Assembly: GCA_002964805.2 (NCBI GenBank)
Contig: PUDQ02000010.1
Span: 434,001 to 498,000 of the forward strand
DNA: 64,000 nucleotides
Reading direction: 5' to 3'
From: Trametes villosa
Lineage: Eukaryota > Basidiomycota > Agaricomycetes > Polyporales > Polyporaceae
Numbering within the stretch: position 1 is the stretch's first letter; each line of letters begins with the position of its first letter. The translations under genes and the position numbers were made by a program. This document shows, piece by piece, positions 44,071 to 56,400 of the stretch. Under the pieces are notes generated by a model, which had not been told where the DNA came from, ran no database searches, and saw only the letters and a list, made by a program, of their open reading frames with translations.

Positions 44071-45818
44071 ATGTGCCCAAGTCCAACGCCCCCTTCAGCG
44101 TCGGAGCGCGTGTTGTCTTGTCCGGAACTCCTAGGGCTGGTGATTGGCAACTTCTCCGCCCAAGACCCTCTGAAAAACGGAGAACACCATGATCTCCTCG
44201 ATCTCTACGAAAACAGCCCTACTCTAGCCTCATGCGCTCGCGTCTGTCGTGCCTTCTCCCACTTTGCACTGGATGTTCTCTGGGAAAATTTGGACGACAT
44301 TTTCCCTCTCTTCAGGTTGTTTTCTTGCCTCACCGAGGTAGAGAATAGCTATGTACGTAGAATTTTCTTCCTGGTCGGCTCACCACTTACCGGACCGTTT
44401 CGCTCCAGGTGTTTGTCGGAGATATCTCTCCTGACTGGAGTCGCTTCCAGGATTATGCACTCCGCGTGCGCCGCCTCGATTGCTCCTTTGAGAAGCTCCA
44501 TCCGTCAGTCTGGATCCACCTCGCTAGGAGATGCGGTAGCCACGGACTGCTTCCAAAACTAAGCAAACTCGTCGCAGTGGAGATCTCAATTTTCGACACT
44601 GCGCCAATGGCCCTCCTGCTTTCGCACACTCTTCGTGAAGTACATCTCAACATGCTCGCAGACTCCACGCAACTCTCATCTGCTGCACTTGCGCCCATCG
44701 CCGCCTCTTTATTTCGCGAGGTCATGACGACCGCGGGAGAGAACTTGACGGCGTTGAATCTGTACGACGGATTCCCCCTTCTACCTGTGCACTTCCTGGC
44801 TCTCGGTAACTGCCGCAGTCTATGCCAACTTAACCTTTCATACCGGGACGACACTGCTCTTGACGCTAGCGCCCTTCGACTTCTGGAGCAGGCGGGCCCC
44901 CTTCGAACACTGTCCTCGTCCATCCGGCTTGACGGCTGCCAGACGGCAGCTGATCTCGGCCTACAGATCGGTTTCCCAGCCCTGAACGAGTTACGCCTTG
45001 TATCCAGCGCACACGACATCACGCTGTTCATAGGCGCGGCTCGCGCAGTCGCGTTGACATGTCTGCATATCACGATTCCTGACCCGCCGGACCTAGTGAC
45101 CGTGCAAGGGTGTGTCACCCAGGTGGGCGTCCACCTCCCCAAGACCCTACGTACTCTGCACTTGACGGCTGAGACGATGCCCCCCCCGCCCTCCACGGCA
45201 ACGCTTGGACATCTCCTCCGGCCGCTCTACGCCCTGAAGGCTTTGGCCACACTCGAGTGCACTCTCGGTATCCACACACCCCACCTATCCGACGGCGATC
45301 TGGAAGAGCTCGCACGGGCATGGTTCCGGCTGGATTGGCTGGGTATTGGGTACACATTTTCACCCCGGTTCCAAAGGCTGCGCCGGCAGGGACAAGTAAC
45401 CACCTTCGCACACGCCCCGTCCGTCCGAGGGCTGATCGAGCTGGCGCGCCATTGTCCCCGCCTACGATACATCCGCCTGCCTGCCCTGGACGTCGTACAG
45501 CTGCCGCCGCCACAGTCGGTCCCGGTGCTTGGCCAGGCGAGCATGAAGTGCCTCTCTCTCTCCCACATCTCCTCGAGCGATGTGCACCTGCGGTACCCCC
45601 TTGCGCTCATCCTCGACAGGCTGTTTCCAAAGATCAAAAAGTTCGCGCTCACGTCTATCGATCACGAGGGGGCAGGACGAGCGATCATGCAGCACTTGGC
45701 GGCGATGCAGGCTGGACGCAAGCATGCTCTGTTGCTTACACAGCAAGCCGGGCTGGAGTCGGGCCCGGCGGATCGAGAGGGCGCAGGGGATGTTACGGAT
45801 GTCGCGATGAAGGGATGA
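44071..45818 (+). CDS. F-box-like protein, copy 1
   Basis: Exon 1 (44071-44352, 94 codons) and exon 2 (44409-45818) are split by a 56-nt intron GTACGT..CCAG; the predicted protein is about 563 aa. The N terminus has an F-box-like motif (VLSCPELLGLVIGNFS followed by LASCARVCRAFSHFALDVLW). The rest is leucine-patterned sequence resembling the irregular LRR-like tails of agaricomycete F-box proteins, e.g. LTALNLYDGFPLLPVHFLAL and LRTLSSSIRLDGCQ. Such proteins are expected to bind Skp1 in SCF ubiquitin ligases; the target is unknown. The protein is collinear with the copy at 47351-49020, clearly a diverged tandem paralogue. Confidence 0.75.
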
Positions 45819-45936
45819 GTCGGCTGGGCACTGGCAGACTGTGCGAGTCCGAGCCGTCGATGGTACGAACTTCGTGCTCTGGATTTTGTAACCCCGGGCT
45901 AACTGGTGATCTTGACATCCCACTAGGCTCGCTGAA

Positions 45937-46182
45937 TCGTCGACGAGCTGCACGCGGGCACGGTGTTCCTCAACCGATGCGACTACCTCGACCCCGCGCT
46001 TGCGTGGACCGGGGTGAAGGACAGCGGGCGTGGCATCAGCTTGGGCAAGTTCAGTACATATCTGATTGTGGCTATAGGCGGAGGGCGAAGTGAGCAGGAG
46101 GCGGCTGACGGCAGAATTTGTAGGCTATGACCAGCTTATGGGGGCGAAGTCGGTGCACATGAGAATCAAGACGTCGCAGTGA
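45937..46182 (+). pseudogene. Duplicated 3' end of the aldehyde dehydrogenase gene
   Basis: The fragment repeats the last part of the ALDH gene at 43018-43263: VDELHAGTVFLNRCDYLDPA, SGRGISLGKF, an intron, then GYDQLMGAKSVHMRIKTSQ and TGA at 46180-46182. The coding parts are highly similar, while the intron sequence differs more. No upstream ALDH exons accompany it, so it cannot encode an enzyme. Confidence 0.88.
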
Positions 46183-47350
46183 TCTCCCGAAGGAGAAATT
46201 CCGAATAATCTCGTAGACGAAGGTTTTGTAACGCTAGCCGTGAGGGGATAACAATGTAGATTGTACGTCCCGTGTCCTCGGTTCCGGCCACAATCTCTAA
46301 CGTTAGTACCAGTACATATGGTAGCAATGAACGGCAGTACATCGCCTTTGCGTTGGCCCACTGGAATCCGCGATTCTCCTGTAGCCGCGGGAACATCATG
46401 GTGCTGGACTCGCGCAGAGTTGCCCAGCCTTGTGTTCTCGATGTTACGCCCCTCCCACCATCTCTGTCCTCGGGTACGAGCCGGGCATGCTTGGAGCCCG
46501 CCGGTTCCTATGTGGCGAATGTCTCGTGGAGATCGCTGTGGCCCTCGACCAGCTATGTCCGGACCTTGGCGCATTCGGCCGACCTATCACTAGACCCGCA
46601 GCGCTATTATACGGCAATCCGTGCGACGCGGGAGCATGGCGATCTGTTTGTAGACAAGAATGTCCTTGACCACGAAGAGGCTCAGTATGCGGTAGGGAGG
46701 AGTCACAGTGGGTCGATACTCGAGGTGAGCCGCTTGCAGATTCCCCATGTACCGTTAGGCACACAGTGAGACGACCCGTACTTTGCGTAATGTCGGACGG
46801 GATATGAACGCAGCTTGCTCTGCGTCGGCGAGACAGACGCACTGTGAAGTGATAGATGAGGTATATATTTCATGTCGCGCCCTCATGTATCTATTATAAC
46901 AGGCGGTGGACGTTATTGGTTTCAAGTTCTATTGGTTTGGACGACGGCCCGGGTACGTGCATGCGCCACCGAGGATATCCACAGAATCTCAATGTACGAT
47001 TCCTCGTTGGCTCTATCTGCACTGTGGGGACAACACTGGCTACTTTCTTGTCGTCGTCCAGCCTCGCCGGCGACACTTGTGTGAGCAATACTGGCCCAGA
47101 TGTAGTAGGCGGAGAATATTAGCGCCGCAGCCAGTTAAGCGAAGAAGCGCCCGCCACAACTTGAGCGCTCACCACCACCATCCTCGAGCGAGTCAGACTC
47201 GGCGGTCTCGCATTGGATTCGCGCAAGCAGTTCTCACGAACCTCTTTTGTGAGTTGAAGTTTATGCATGCTCCTTGCGGATTTAGGCTTACTCAACGGGC
47301 ACTGCGGAATCCTGTCATTGACAGGGTCCAGTTCGGATCCGGGAGGAATC
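46183..47350. other. Spacer before the second F-box-like gene
   Basis: Contains the duplicated downstream flank of ALDH (about 46183-46350). The remainder has no recognised gene; short ORFs at 46272-46769 overlap on all frames. Confidence 0.4.
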
Positions 47351-49020
47351 ATGTCTCTTGCAACATCCACGTCGTTACCCTCAGCGGCCGATCGCGTGTT
47401 AGCCTGTCCAGAGCTACTGGCACTGGTAATCGGCAATTTTTCCGCACCTAGATCAGTAGAAGAAGAAGGCGATCTTCCTCTCATTTTTGCCTATCAGGAC
47501 AGGCCGACTCTGGCTTCTTGCAGTCGGGTCTGTCGTGCATTCTCCGACTTTGCTCTTGACGCCCTCTGGAGATTCCTGGAGGGCATGTTCCCACTGCTCC
47601 AGTTGTTTCCATGTTTCATACAGGTGGAAGGCCTCTATGTAAGTGTATCCTCATTTACAATACATATATATCTGACCAGAGCTATACATTGCAGATGTTC
47701 ACCGACGATATTTCCGCTCAATGGAGCCGCTTTCAAGATTACGCACTCCGCGTGCGCATCTTCGATTACTCCGTCGACGATCTCCATCCGTCGGTCTGGA
47801 TCGACCTTGCTAGAAAATGCGGTAGTCACGGGCTGTTTCCCAAACTGCGACAACTTGACGCAATGGGCATCTCGCTTTCCGACGTTGCGCCAGTGACTCT
47901 CCTCCTTTCGTCCAGCCTTCGCGAAGTAAACATGTCCTTCGAAACGGATTCGACTCTGCTCTCGACAGCTGCTCTTTCGCCTATATCGGCCTCTCTGTTC
48001 AGCCACGTCATGAAGACCGCGGGACGGCATCTGACGAAACTGTGCTTGTGCGACAGGTTCCCACTCTCCGGTCCACACCTCGCCGCTCTCGATAACTGTT
48101 ACCACTTACACCATCTATATCTTTCCGACGGTGGTCACATCACTCTCGATGCCGGTGCTATCAAACGCCTGGAGAACGCAGGACCCCTCCGAACCATGTT
48201 TCTGCTTATCAGGCTGGATGACTGTCGGGCGGCAGCTGACCTTGGCCTGGAGATCGGTTTCCCATTCCTGAACAGTCTGCGCCTTGTCGCGAACGCGCCC
48301 GACGTCGCACTCTTCGTCAACGCGGCCTGTCCAGCAGCGTTAACGATCCTACATCTCACAATTACCGGCCCAACGAACCTGGCAGCTCTGGAAGGATGTA
48401 TCGCTCAACTGGGCATTCATCTACCTCAGGGTTTACGTAACCTCCACCTGACGGTCAATTCACTGTCTCTTCCATCCTCCCCGGCATCGCTCGGACAAAT
48501 TCTACGGCCGCTTTACGGGCTGAAGGCTTTGACATCCGTCGACTGCGATCTCGGTACCTACCTCCCTCACATACCCGACGCCGATATCCAGGAACTTGCG
48601 CGCGCATGGCCGAAGCTGGTTCGACTGAGCGTTGGATCTGAATATCCATCCGATGCGGAGGGGGTATCAACCCGTCGCAGGCCGTCTGTCCACGGCTTGA
48701 TCGAGCTCGCGCGACACTGTCCTGTCTTGCGATACATCCACCTCCCTGCCCTGGACACCTCGCGCCTGCCACGTCGAGAATCAGTCCCGGTGCTCGGCCG
48801 GGCGAGTACGAAGTTTCTCTCTTTCAAGTGGCTATCCTCGAGCGACTCGCACATGCATCTCCCCTTGGCGCTCCTACTAGACAGGCTGTTCCCGAAGACG
48901 GTGCAGTTCGCCGTGAGGGATAGAAGTCAAGTGCAGGCGGGACGTGCGATATCTCAATATTTGGGGGTCATGCAGGCAGGGCGCGAACATGCCCGATTGC
49001 TTCCTCCGGATTCCGAGTAG
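47351..49020 (+). CDS. F-box-like protein, copy 2
   Basis: ATG 47351 opens exon 1 (47351-47638, 96 codons: VLACPELLALVIGNFSAPRS, LASCSRVCRAFSDFALDALW). A 56-nt GTAAGT..GCAG intron (47639-47694) sits at the same place and phase as in copy 1. Exon 2 runs to TAG 49018-49020, for about 537 aa. The two proteins match along their whole length (WSRFQDYALRVR, HPSVWI, LIELARHCP, ALRLLEQAGPLRT versus AIKRLENAGPLRT) but have many substitutions. The intact frame in both suggests that both are retained by selection. Confidence 0.75.
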
Positions 49021-49492
49021 GAGATGCTAGCGGAGGACACGGAGGACACGGGCGAGGCCAGGAACATTGCACTAGAGGAGCGTGCCATTCAAACGGCTGG
49101 CGGAGCGATCCGGGATACTTTGAGTTGGTACGGGATTCACAACCTCGCTCTTCGCAACCTGAAACAAACTAACCACCAAGACCACCCAGATCCGCTCGAA
49201 GTACTCAGCTCGTGCAGATTCTACCACTATGTTATCAGCTTTGTAAGTCTCTTTAGAATACACGATGCACGCTATAATGCTCTAGAATCGTTCGCTTGAG
49301 CGTATGACCAGGCGCTGCGCACTAGCAGAGCACCAATCTCCTTAGCGCGCTTTTCAGAAGACTCGCGCCCGCCTAGTGGAACTCACTCGTACATCGCGAC
49401 GCGGAATTTGAAGCTACGCGTGGAGGCTGACCATGAGGAAACTCCGACAACGTAGAACCGATAGGCATCCTGCCCAAGACGGCAATCCCTCA
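49021..49492. other. Intergenic, no gene recognised
   Basis: Covers the 3' region of the second F-box-like gene up to the start of the left inverted arm. A 91-aa ORF at 49024-49299 shows no family features. Confidence 0.35.
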
Positions 49493-49622
49493 ACGGACAT
49501 CCTCAGGCTCGATCGCAACTCCCGCCGCTATATCAACCCGCCTCCACCCGCCTCCGGCCCTCACCTACACTTTCCCCCGCACTCCCACCATAGCCACGCC
49601 CCGCTTCACCGCACTGCCAACT

Positions 49623-49988
49623 ATGCCCTCCATCCAATTCGCCCCCTCCACCCGCTTCATCGCCCCCGCCGAGCGCCGGACGCTCCGCTCCCCCCCTCCC
49701 AAGCCGAAGGCCGCCCCCTCCCAACGCCCCCCGGTCCCTCCCCTCCCCGCCCTCCCCCTCCCCGCCGCCGACTCCGACGCCGACTTCACCGCAAAGGGCG
49801 CGTGCCTGCTCGTGCGTGGCCAGCCGCACGTCAAGCCCCGCAACCGCGGCGAGCCCCTCCTCGGCAAGGACTACCGGCCTCTCGTCGATGGCGGCGCGAA
49901 CTACACGTTCAAGTTGGTGTCGCTGAAGGCGGCACAGCGCCGGCACTCCATTGTCTATCGCGGTACGCTCTCTGCTGAGCGTGCTTGA
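49623..49988 (+). CDS. Hypothetical 121-aa protein, left-arm copy
   Basis: A compact, GC-rich ORF (MPSIQFAPSTRFIAPAERRT) with a Pro/Arg-rich N-terminal half, then ADFTAKGACLLVRGQPHVKP, YRPLVDGGANYTFKLVSLKA and RHSIVYRGTLSAERA. No family recognised. The other copy at 62074-62448 encodes nearly the same protein: apart from small insertions (FA, AA) there are only a few substitutions. Conservation of the reading frame and of the protein sequence in both copies supports a real gene. A TATATCAAC box about 90 bp upstream is shared. Confidence 0.7.
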   Translation: MPSIQFAPSTRFIAPAERRTLRSPPPKPKAAPSQRPPVPPLPALPLPAADSDADFTAKGACLLVRGQPHVKPRNRGEPLLGKDYRPLVDGGANYTFKLVSLKAAQRRHSIVYRGTLSAERA

Positions 49989-50589
49989 ATGACTGATACC
50001 CCATACCATCTAGAGGCGGAGGAGCGTTGGTTGCAGTGTCGGTGTCGGGTTTCGTGTTCGTTTTTTGTTCACAGCTAGCTTTCGACGTCGCGCGCGCAGC
50101 TCAGCACTCGGACCTGGACCCGGACTTCGACTTGGACGACAAAAACGGCTCCCCCGGGCCCGGCCGGCGGCCTTGGGGAGAAGGAGGCTGACCATAGGGC
50201 ATCGAGCAACCGGGGAGACCATGACCTCTCTCGGAAGCTCAATCGGCAATGCCCTGCCTATCTAGGTACCTCGACATCAAGATACGACAAGGCATTCAGC
50301 ATTCGGCGACTCGATGGTATGTGCTCGCCATGCTGCTCCAATACACTCGTGCTGACAGACGCCTGTCCCTTGCAGGCGCTCGGCGCGGTGGATTGGGGGC
50401 GTAGGAGGTGTGGATTCGGTGGGCGGCAAACGGAGGGGACCTGTTAGGAAAGAGATGGCGCCCTCTCTCTCTCCGAAGCAGTAACCTCTGGGCGTCGTCT
50501 TCCGTCGGAGCGGGGGCGGGGGTCTTCGGGCCCCTTCCCTCGCACAAGTCCGAGAAGTGAGTACATCATTTGATTGATCTTCGTGAGCT

Positions 50590-50776
50590 GGAGCTGACGT
50601 CTTCTACATTCCCTACCTTCCCGCAGGTACTCGTCCTGCCCCTCCGGGGGCAGAACTTGGAAGCTGGCGTCTGCGCGGCTGACGGAGGACTTGGATTACC
50701 CCGTGATGTCAGCCGCCCTGGCAATGCCACGGAAGTATGCCCGGTGCCGTTTCTTTTGGTTCGTCTCCTCGCGTGA
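50590..50776 (+). other. Exon-like cassette B1 (left arm)
   Basis: After a CCCGCAG acceptor the frame reads VLVLPLRGQNLEAGVCAADG, then GGLGLPRDVSRPGNATEVC. The right-arm counterpart near 61290-61430 reads VLVLPLRGRDLEVGVSAVDG, then GGLGSPRDVSRPDNATEVC. The frame is kept open in both, which suggests that the cassette is or was an exon of an uncharacterised gene. Confidence 0.4.
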
Positions 50777-51050
50777 GCATCTGACTACCTAGCCAGCTAG
50801 GCTGCAGGCCTGCAACAGGCATACGGTACGTCCTGTCCTCTCTTTACCATCGCAGACGCTGACTGCCCCGTATTCCAGCTGAGGGTACGGACATGGTTGG
50901 GTGTGGGGTCGGCGGCAGGATGCTGTGTAGGAGAGAGATGGCGCCCTCTCTTCTATGCGGTTATCCTCGCTGTCGTCCCTTTCGGCGCGGGGGCAGGGGT
51001 CATCTTACTTCTGCCCTCGCGCCTGTCTGGCAAGTGAGTCACTCTGTCAG

Positions 51051-51830
51051 TGTTGCTAAACAACGCTGACATCTCCTTTATACACAGGCCACATCGACAT
51101 CCGGGGCTTTGACGCTTCAACTCTTCCTTTATATTCTCACCTCCTCCGGTTTTTCTCCGTGGTCGTGGATCCTCGCGGGCCGCCTTCTCCTTACGATGTC
51201 GCGCTTGAATTGTGTATGTACTCGATGTACCTCCGGTTGCAAGAGTGCACGGTGGGGAGGGAGGTAGGAGGGGTCTTGGCCTGCCCCTCCTATCTTCCTC
51301 CGCATCGTGTTCTCATGCAGTCGGCTTCCCCGACCATGAATATAATTGAAGGTCTTGTGCTATCCCTCTGATGTAACGTCAGGCCGCCGCCCACGGCCGC
51401 TTATGTTTACCTCCGACCGGCTTGAGCGATATATTGGTGCATGTACATCTAGAGGCTGTGTCCGAGTCGTGGTTCGAGCGGAAGAGCCTATGATCACGGC
51501 GAGGATGCGCAGGCCATAACTGGCTACTGGAAAGGGGCCGTTCGTGAGGTAAGAGAAGAAGTCGGTCGTATGGCCAGGTGTTGGGGCCGGCGCCGTGTGC
51601 CTGCTAGCTGTACGAAAGGTAGCGGTGGTTAATGGTACCTGAGCCATGAGGAAATACGCCGCCGTGCGTGACCGTACAGTACCTATGGTACTAGATGCAC
51701 CGCCGGTACATGTAAACTACACACTGTAACAACATACCATACATACAGTCAACGGTCGTGCGAACCCCACTTTCGTAACGACTTCAGATACTAGTAAGGT
51801 ATTGACTCGGAGAACCACGTCGTTCAAAAA
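51051..51830. other. Intergenic, no gene recognised
   Basis: No coding pattern or repeat recognised. It holds the 3' flank of the kinase-like gene at its right end. Confidence 0.35.
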
Positions 51831-52892
51831 TTACCGATAGTTCAGTCCCAGCCCCATAGTTCTCCACCAACGTTCTTGCTTGTAGTACGGGCCGCATATG
51901 AAGGGGATGCACAGGCTCCATAGTCGGTCAGCTTTTTGTGGGTTTGTAGTACATTCGCACCAGTCGTGCCAGCGGAGGCCGGCGAACTCGAACCACGGCG
52001 GGTAGAAGCCTGCGAAGCCCCAGTCGATCAGCCACAGCCGGCCGTCGTCCCCGACGAGGATGTTCCACATGTGCAGGTCGCCGTGCGTGAGCACGAGCGC
52101 GCCCGAGTCGTCGAACGGCTCCAGCACCGCCGCGGCCTCCTCCTGCGACGCGTTCGGCATCTTGCCCATCCGGTGGCGGTCGTTCCAGAACGCGGAGAAC
52201 GCAGCGTAGGTGTGGAAGGGGCCGCGGTCGGGGCGGATGTCGCCGTAGACGGGGGAGTGGCCTTTCACGCCTTCGAGGCCGGGGCCGAGCGGGCCCGGGA
52301 CGGCGGAGCGAGGGTGGCGGATGGCGCGCAGCTGGCGGATGTAGCGGCGGAGGGTGAAGGCGACGCGGAGCTTCGCGAAGAGGGACATGGTCGGCCATAC
52401 GTGGGCGAGCTGCCGTCCGGGGACGTAGTCCATGAAAATGAGGAACTTCCGGCCCGACTGCGGAGGCGCGACGACACGGCGTAGGCGGGGAGTGGGAATG
52501 GTTGTATGGCGGAAGGCGAGGTCCATAGCGTACGCCTCTGGAACATAGTCTCCGGAGAAAGCCAGGGGTCGAGACACCGCTTTAGCAATTGTCCCGTCCG
52601 TCCAACGGGTGATGTTGCCGTCGTACAGCTCCACCCCTGCCTCTTCACCGAGGGACGGCCTTTCGGGGCGTCGGCTCATAAGCTCTATATCGGAGAGGTC
52701 GTCGATGTCCGAGGCCTGCCAGAGTATAGTAGTTAGAGGATGCAGTATGCGATTATTCGCCGCAGGACGTACCTTGTAATCGGAGAGCGGTCGCTCGTAA
52801 GGCAAAAGGCCCAACAGGGTCAATGAGGAGTCGACCGTATCCGCCATAGCACCTAGGGCTTGGTATAGGTAATATGCCAGAGGCTGCATCAT
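51831..52892 (-). CDS. APH-type (aminoglycoside phosphotransferase fold) kinase-like protein
   Basis: The frame of 353 codons probably contains an unremoved 57-nt intron at 52716-52772 (GTACGT, an internal CTAAC branch site, CTGGCAG), giving a mature protein of about 334 aa. The second half has the hallmark motifs of the APH/choline-kinase superfamily: LIFMDYVPGRQLAHVWPTMS, the catalytic-loop motif LTHGDLHMWNILVGDDG (HGDxxxxN) and the metal-binding LWLIDWGFAGFYPPWFE (DW replaces DFE). Large families of such proteins occur in Agaricomycetes with unknown small-molecule substrates. The start MMQPLAYYLYQALGAMADTV is the first ATG of the frame. Confidence 0.82.
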   Translation of the reverse strand: MMQPLAYYLYQALGAMADTVDSSLTLLGLLPYERPLSDYKVRPAANNRILHPLTTILWQASDIDDLSDIELMSRRPERPSLGEEAGVELYDGNITRWTDGTIAKAVSRPLAFSGDYVPEAYAMDLAFRHTTIPTPRLRRVVAPPQSGRKFLIFMDYVPGRQLAHVWPTMSLFAKLRVAFTLRRYIRQLRAIRHPRSAVPGPLGPGLEGVKGHSPVYGDIRPDRGPFHTYAAFSAFWNDRHRMGKMPNASQEEAAAVLEPFDDSGALVLTHGDLHMWNILVGDDGRLWLIDWGFAGFYPPWFEFAGLRWHDWCECTTNPQKADRLWSLCIPFICGPYYKQERWWRTMGLGLNYR

Positions 52893-53443
52893 GTTCTTGC
52901 GTGTATTGAGAAATCACTAGCGACACTTCACTGTCAGAGTTTGAACTGCTAGCCTTGGCTCAAGCCTGACGAGAAGGCTGAAAGTCTGATTAAACAGAGT
53001 TCCTATAAGCCTTACCGGGTTGTGCAAAGATGCGTTGTTTCTGGGGCAAACAGAGGTAAGGAAAGAGGGACTAGTAGGCCAACTTGGCTTGGTAGTGGGG
53101 GAAGCAGTGAGAGTGCGAGAGAGGTCGTGCGCCCCACAAGTTGAACGGACTGGAACCTGCATGCCAGTGATCGGTGCCGATTCAAGTTCCGACAACAACT
53201 CGACGTCGTCGCCCGAGTAGAATTGGGTACTCAGTACTGAGCACTCAAGTATTCAAGCTCAATTGCGGGCGATGGGAGCTGTGCGCCCGCGAGGTGTAGG
53301 ATTGATCTGCGGCGGCAGTCGTGAAGTTCAAGGCTTCCAAGTATAATCAGGCATTCGAAGTACCGCGTCCGAACGTTTCCTCCAGCCCAAACCGTCCGTC
53401 TCGTAAGTCGTACATCACCTATCAAGATCTCACCGACCACCGT
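52893..53443. other. Intergenic between kinase-like and saccharopine-pathway genes
   Basis: No gene recognised. It would contain the promoter of the leftward kinase-like gene and the 3' UTR of the leftward saccharopine-pathway gene. Confidence 0.4.
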
Positions 53444-56400
53444 TCACACCATCTCCTCCATCGCCCTCCACCGCCTCTCCAAGCTCTGCTCAACATGCCC
53501 CCCGCCCCGCGCCTTCCTCACGCTCTCCCGCATCCCCAGCCCCGCCTCCTCCAGCCGCGCCAGCACGTTCGTATACACCTCCTTCCCCATCGGTGCCTGC
53601 ACCCCGCGCGCACTCACGCCCCCGTCCACGATCTGCAGCGCCGCAAACGCGACCGGCAGCCCGACCGTGCGCGCCATCGCCGACGCCTCGCTGTTCCCAT
53701 ACGCCACGAGCTCCGACGAGTGCACCTCCTCCGCGCCCACGCCCGCGCCCCGCGGCCGCGCGACGATCTCGTGCGACAAAACGACGAGGTCACGCTCTCC
53801 GGGCGTGTATCGCAGCTTGTGTGCGAGGAGCGCCGCGAACATGTCCAGCGGCGCCGTCGGCCCGCTCGGCAGGGCGGGCAGCGATGCGTCGTACCCCGCG
53901 TACGCCCGCACGCCGTCCGCTGCTACGGCGGGCGGGACGATGTCGAGCCAGCGGAGCGCGTGCAGCACGGCCTCGCGCTGCGGCACGGGCACGACGCTCT
54001 CGAGGGCAGAGCGGACGGACGCGGGGTCGTCCATGATCAGCGTCCCAAGCCGCTTCTCGAGTGCCTGGCGCGCGAATGCGTGCCAGTGGTGCGGGTTCAC
54101 CGCGGACGCAGGGGACGCGTCAAGTAAGCCGAGCGCGCGGAACGCGTGCATGAGGTCCGCGAAGCCGGGGTAGCGCAGCGTGCCGCGGAAGACGGTGCGT
54201 GCGGTGTCGAGTCCGTAGACGTCTGCGTACGGGAGGCTGTCGCGGTTCGCGAGGCCCTCGAAGCGGAGCACGCTTGCGAGCGGGACGTTGGCGAAGTATT
54301 TCTGTAGCAGGTCCTCTCCGGGGATCTCGCACACCTGGCGTAATGTGGTTCGTTAGGTTGCGAACTCCATATTGAGGCTGATGCGCACCTGATCCCGAAG
54401 CTTGAAACGCGCGGCGTTTGACGCGGCGCTCAGCACGCCCTTCGGACTCCAGCTGAACTTGTACCCGAGCGGGACGTCCGCGCACTCTGGCGCGGGGAGG
54501 CCCCCACAGAAGGACGTGAACGACACGATCTCCTTCCCTTGCGCACGGAGCGACTCTAGCAGGGACATCGCTGAGCAATGGTCAATGCCGGGGTCGAGCC
54601 CGATCTCGTTCATCAGCAGCACATCTGCCTCGACAGCCCTATAAGATAGGAAACGATAGAAGTATCAGCAATAGAGAGGCAGAAGAGGTGACGGGGGACG
54701 AACTTCTCATGGAGCGAACGCATAGCTGGGGAGATGTACGACGCGGTCACAAGGTGCTTGCCGTTCCGAATGCAAAGCTCCGCCACAGATGGGTGGAAGG
54801 GCACCGGCAACAAGCTACGAACAACGCCGAGCCCATTAGCCAACCTTCTACATCAACGCACATTGAGCATCCTACCTGATCACCACATCCGCGCCAGCGA
54901 CGAGCTTCTCAACCGCTGCAGGATCACTGACGTCCACGAGCACGGGCGTCGCATTCGCATACGGATCCGTCAGCCGCCTTGCGTCTGCTAGCGAGTTGCT
55001 CGCTGGAACCCGCGGAATATGTTCAGTCTCTCAGGGCCTCTCGCATCTGCAGGTTACTGTTCAGGTACTGACCAACCACGACCTCGACGTCTCGCCGTCT
55101 GCAAAGCTCTGCCACCGCTGGGGGCGCGACCATCCCGCTGCCCAGCATCAGCACTTTCTTCTTCGGATTCGCGCCTAAGCTCGCTACAGCCGATTTGTCT
55201 GCAGAAGCGCCGGCAGCAGCGATCGAGCTCGTCTTCTGAGAGGTGGACTGCAGGCTATCTTTCCATACGCCCAGCGGTCGCCGTAGCCACTCAAACGCGC
55301 TAGAGAGCTCCCCGCCCCGCGCGACCGTTGCGCGATCGAGCGCATCATGCACGTTCTTGCTCTCAGCAGGAGGCTCGCGGCCTGGCTGCGCATACCCTGC
55401 GAGTACCGAGCGCAGGTACGGTAGGAACGCCTTCGAGAAGTGTTGCGACGCCTCGAGCGGGAGCGCAGTGGGCAGAATGTCGACAGCCATCATCGTGACC
55501 GAGGGGAGGTGTACGGGGAGCGTCGCGGGCCGCGCCGTGTAAAACGGCGAGCAGAGGGTTGTGTATCGCGACAGGAACTCGAGACCACCCTACGATCCGC
55601 AGAAGTGAGTAAATGGCAAAAAAAGGGGTATATGCGCGCCGGCGTACCTCGACGTCGCAGGAGATGTCGCCGACGCACGCGAAACGGCCTTTCCCGAGCG
55701 TTTGGGCGATCTCGAGCGTTGTCGTGAGCTGCTCGTTCGTCATGAGCCGCGGGAAGGCGGGTGCCCAGCCTGCGCCGTGGAGGAGTAATGAGAGATATGG
55801 GGCAATCTAATTCTTCTAAGTGAGTTTGGTTTCTGAGAGTGTGCAGAGCGCGACTGGCCTTGGTATGGAACTCAGATACGTATGCATCTGGGTGTGCGTA
55901 GTAATCAGCGCGGTCAAACTGGCGACCGTCGCGCCGGACGAAGTAGTCCTTCGCATGTGTGTGTACAACGTAGATCTGTGCAGCAAGCTGAGTATATGCG
56001 CTGTAAAGGCGCCAATGAAACCCTCACCTTATGCAAGTCTGTGTCTGGTAATGACGGACGGTTAATCACACGGACCACACGAGAGACGATTCACGAACTG
56101 GGATCCGTAACAACACTGTGTAACTGTTCGACCGTGATCTTCTGTACCGGGAGGTCTTCCAGGATGTCTAGGCACCCTTGGGCGACCTTACCAGTCCTGA
56201 GAAGCGCATATCAGTTGAAGAATAGCTTACGAGATACTGTCTAGTCGCGTACCCGGTGATGCCAATGACAATGGGCCCAAGGCTCTTCGGAGTACCATCA
56301 GAAGCGATCCGGGCCCCGACTACGTCTCGCAGAACAGTCCGAATCGATGCGAGGGAAGGCTGGGTATGTGGACGAGGGGTATACTGGCATAACAGAATTC

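Larger units (their letters stand above)
49493..51050. repeat. Left arm of a large inverted duplication
   Basis: This stretch matches, in reverse orientation, about 60590-62583. Shared from the outside in: the promoter segment with CCGCTATATCAACCCGCCTC, a small gene, its 3' region, and exon-like cassettes here called C1 (about 50395-50557), B1 (about 50590-50790) and C2 (about 50880-51033). The right arm has one additional B-C unit. Arms are about 10-11 kb apart. Confidence 0.85.
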
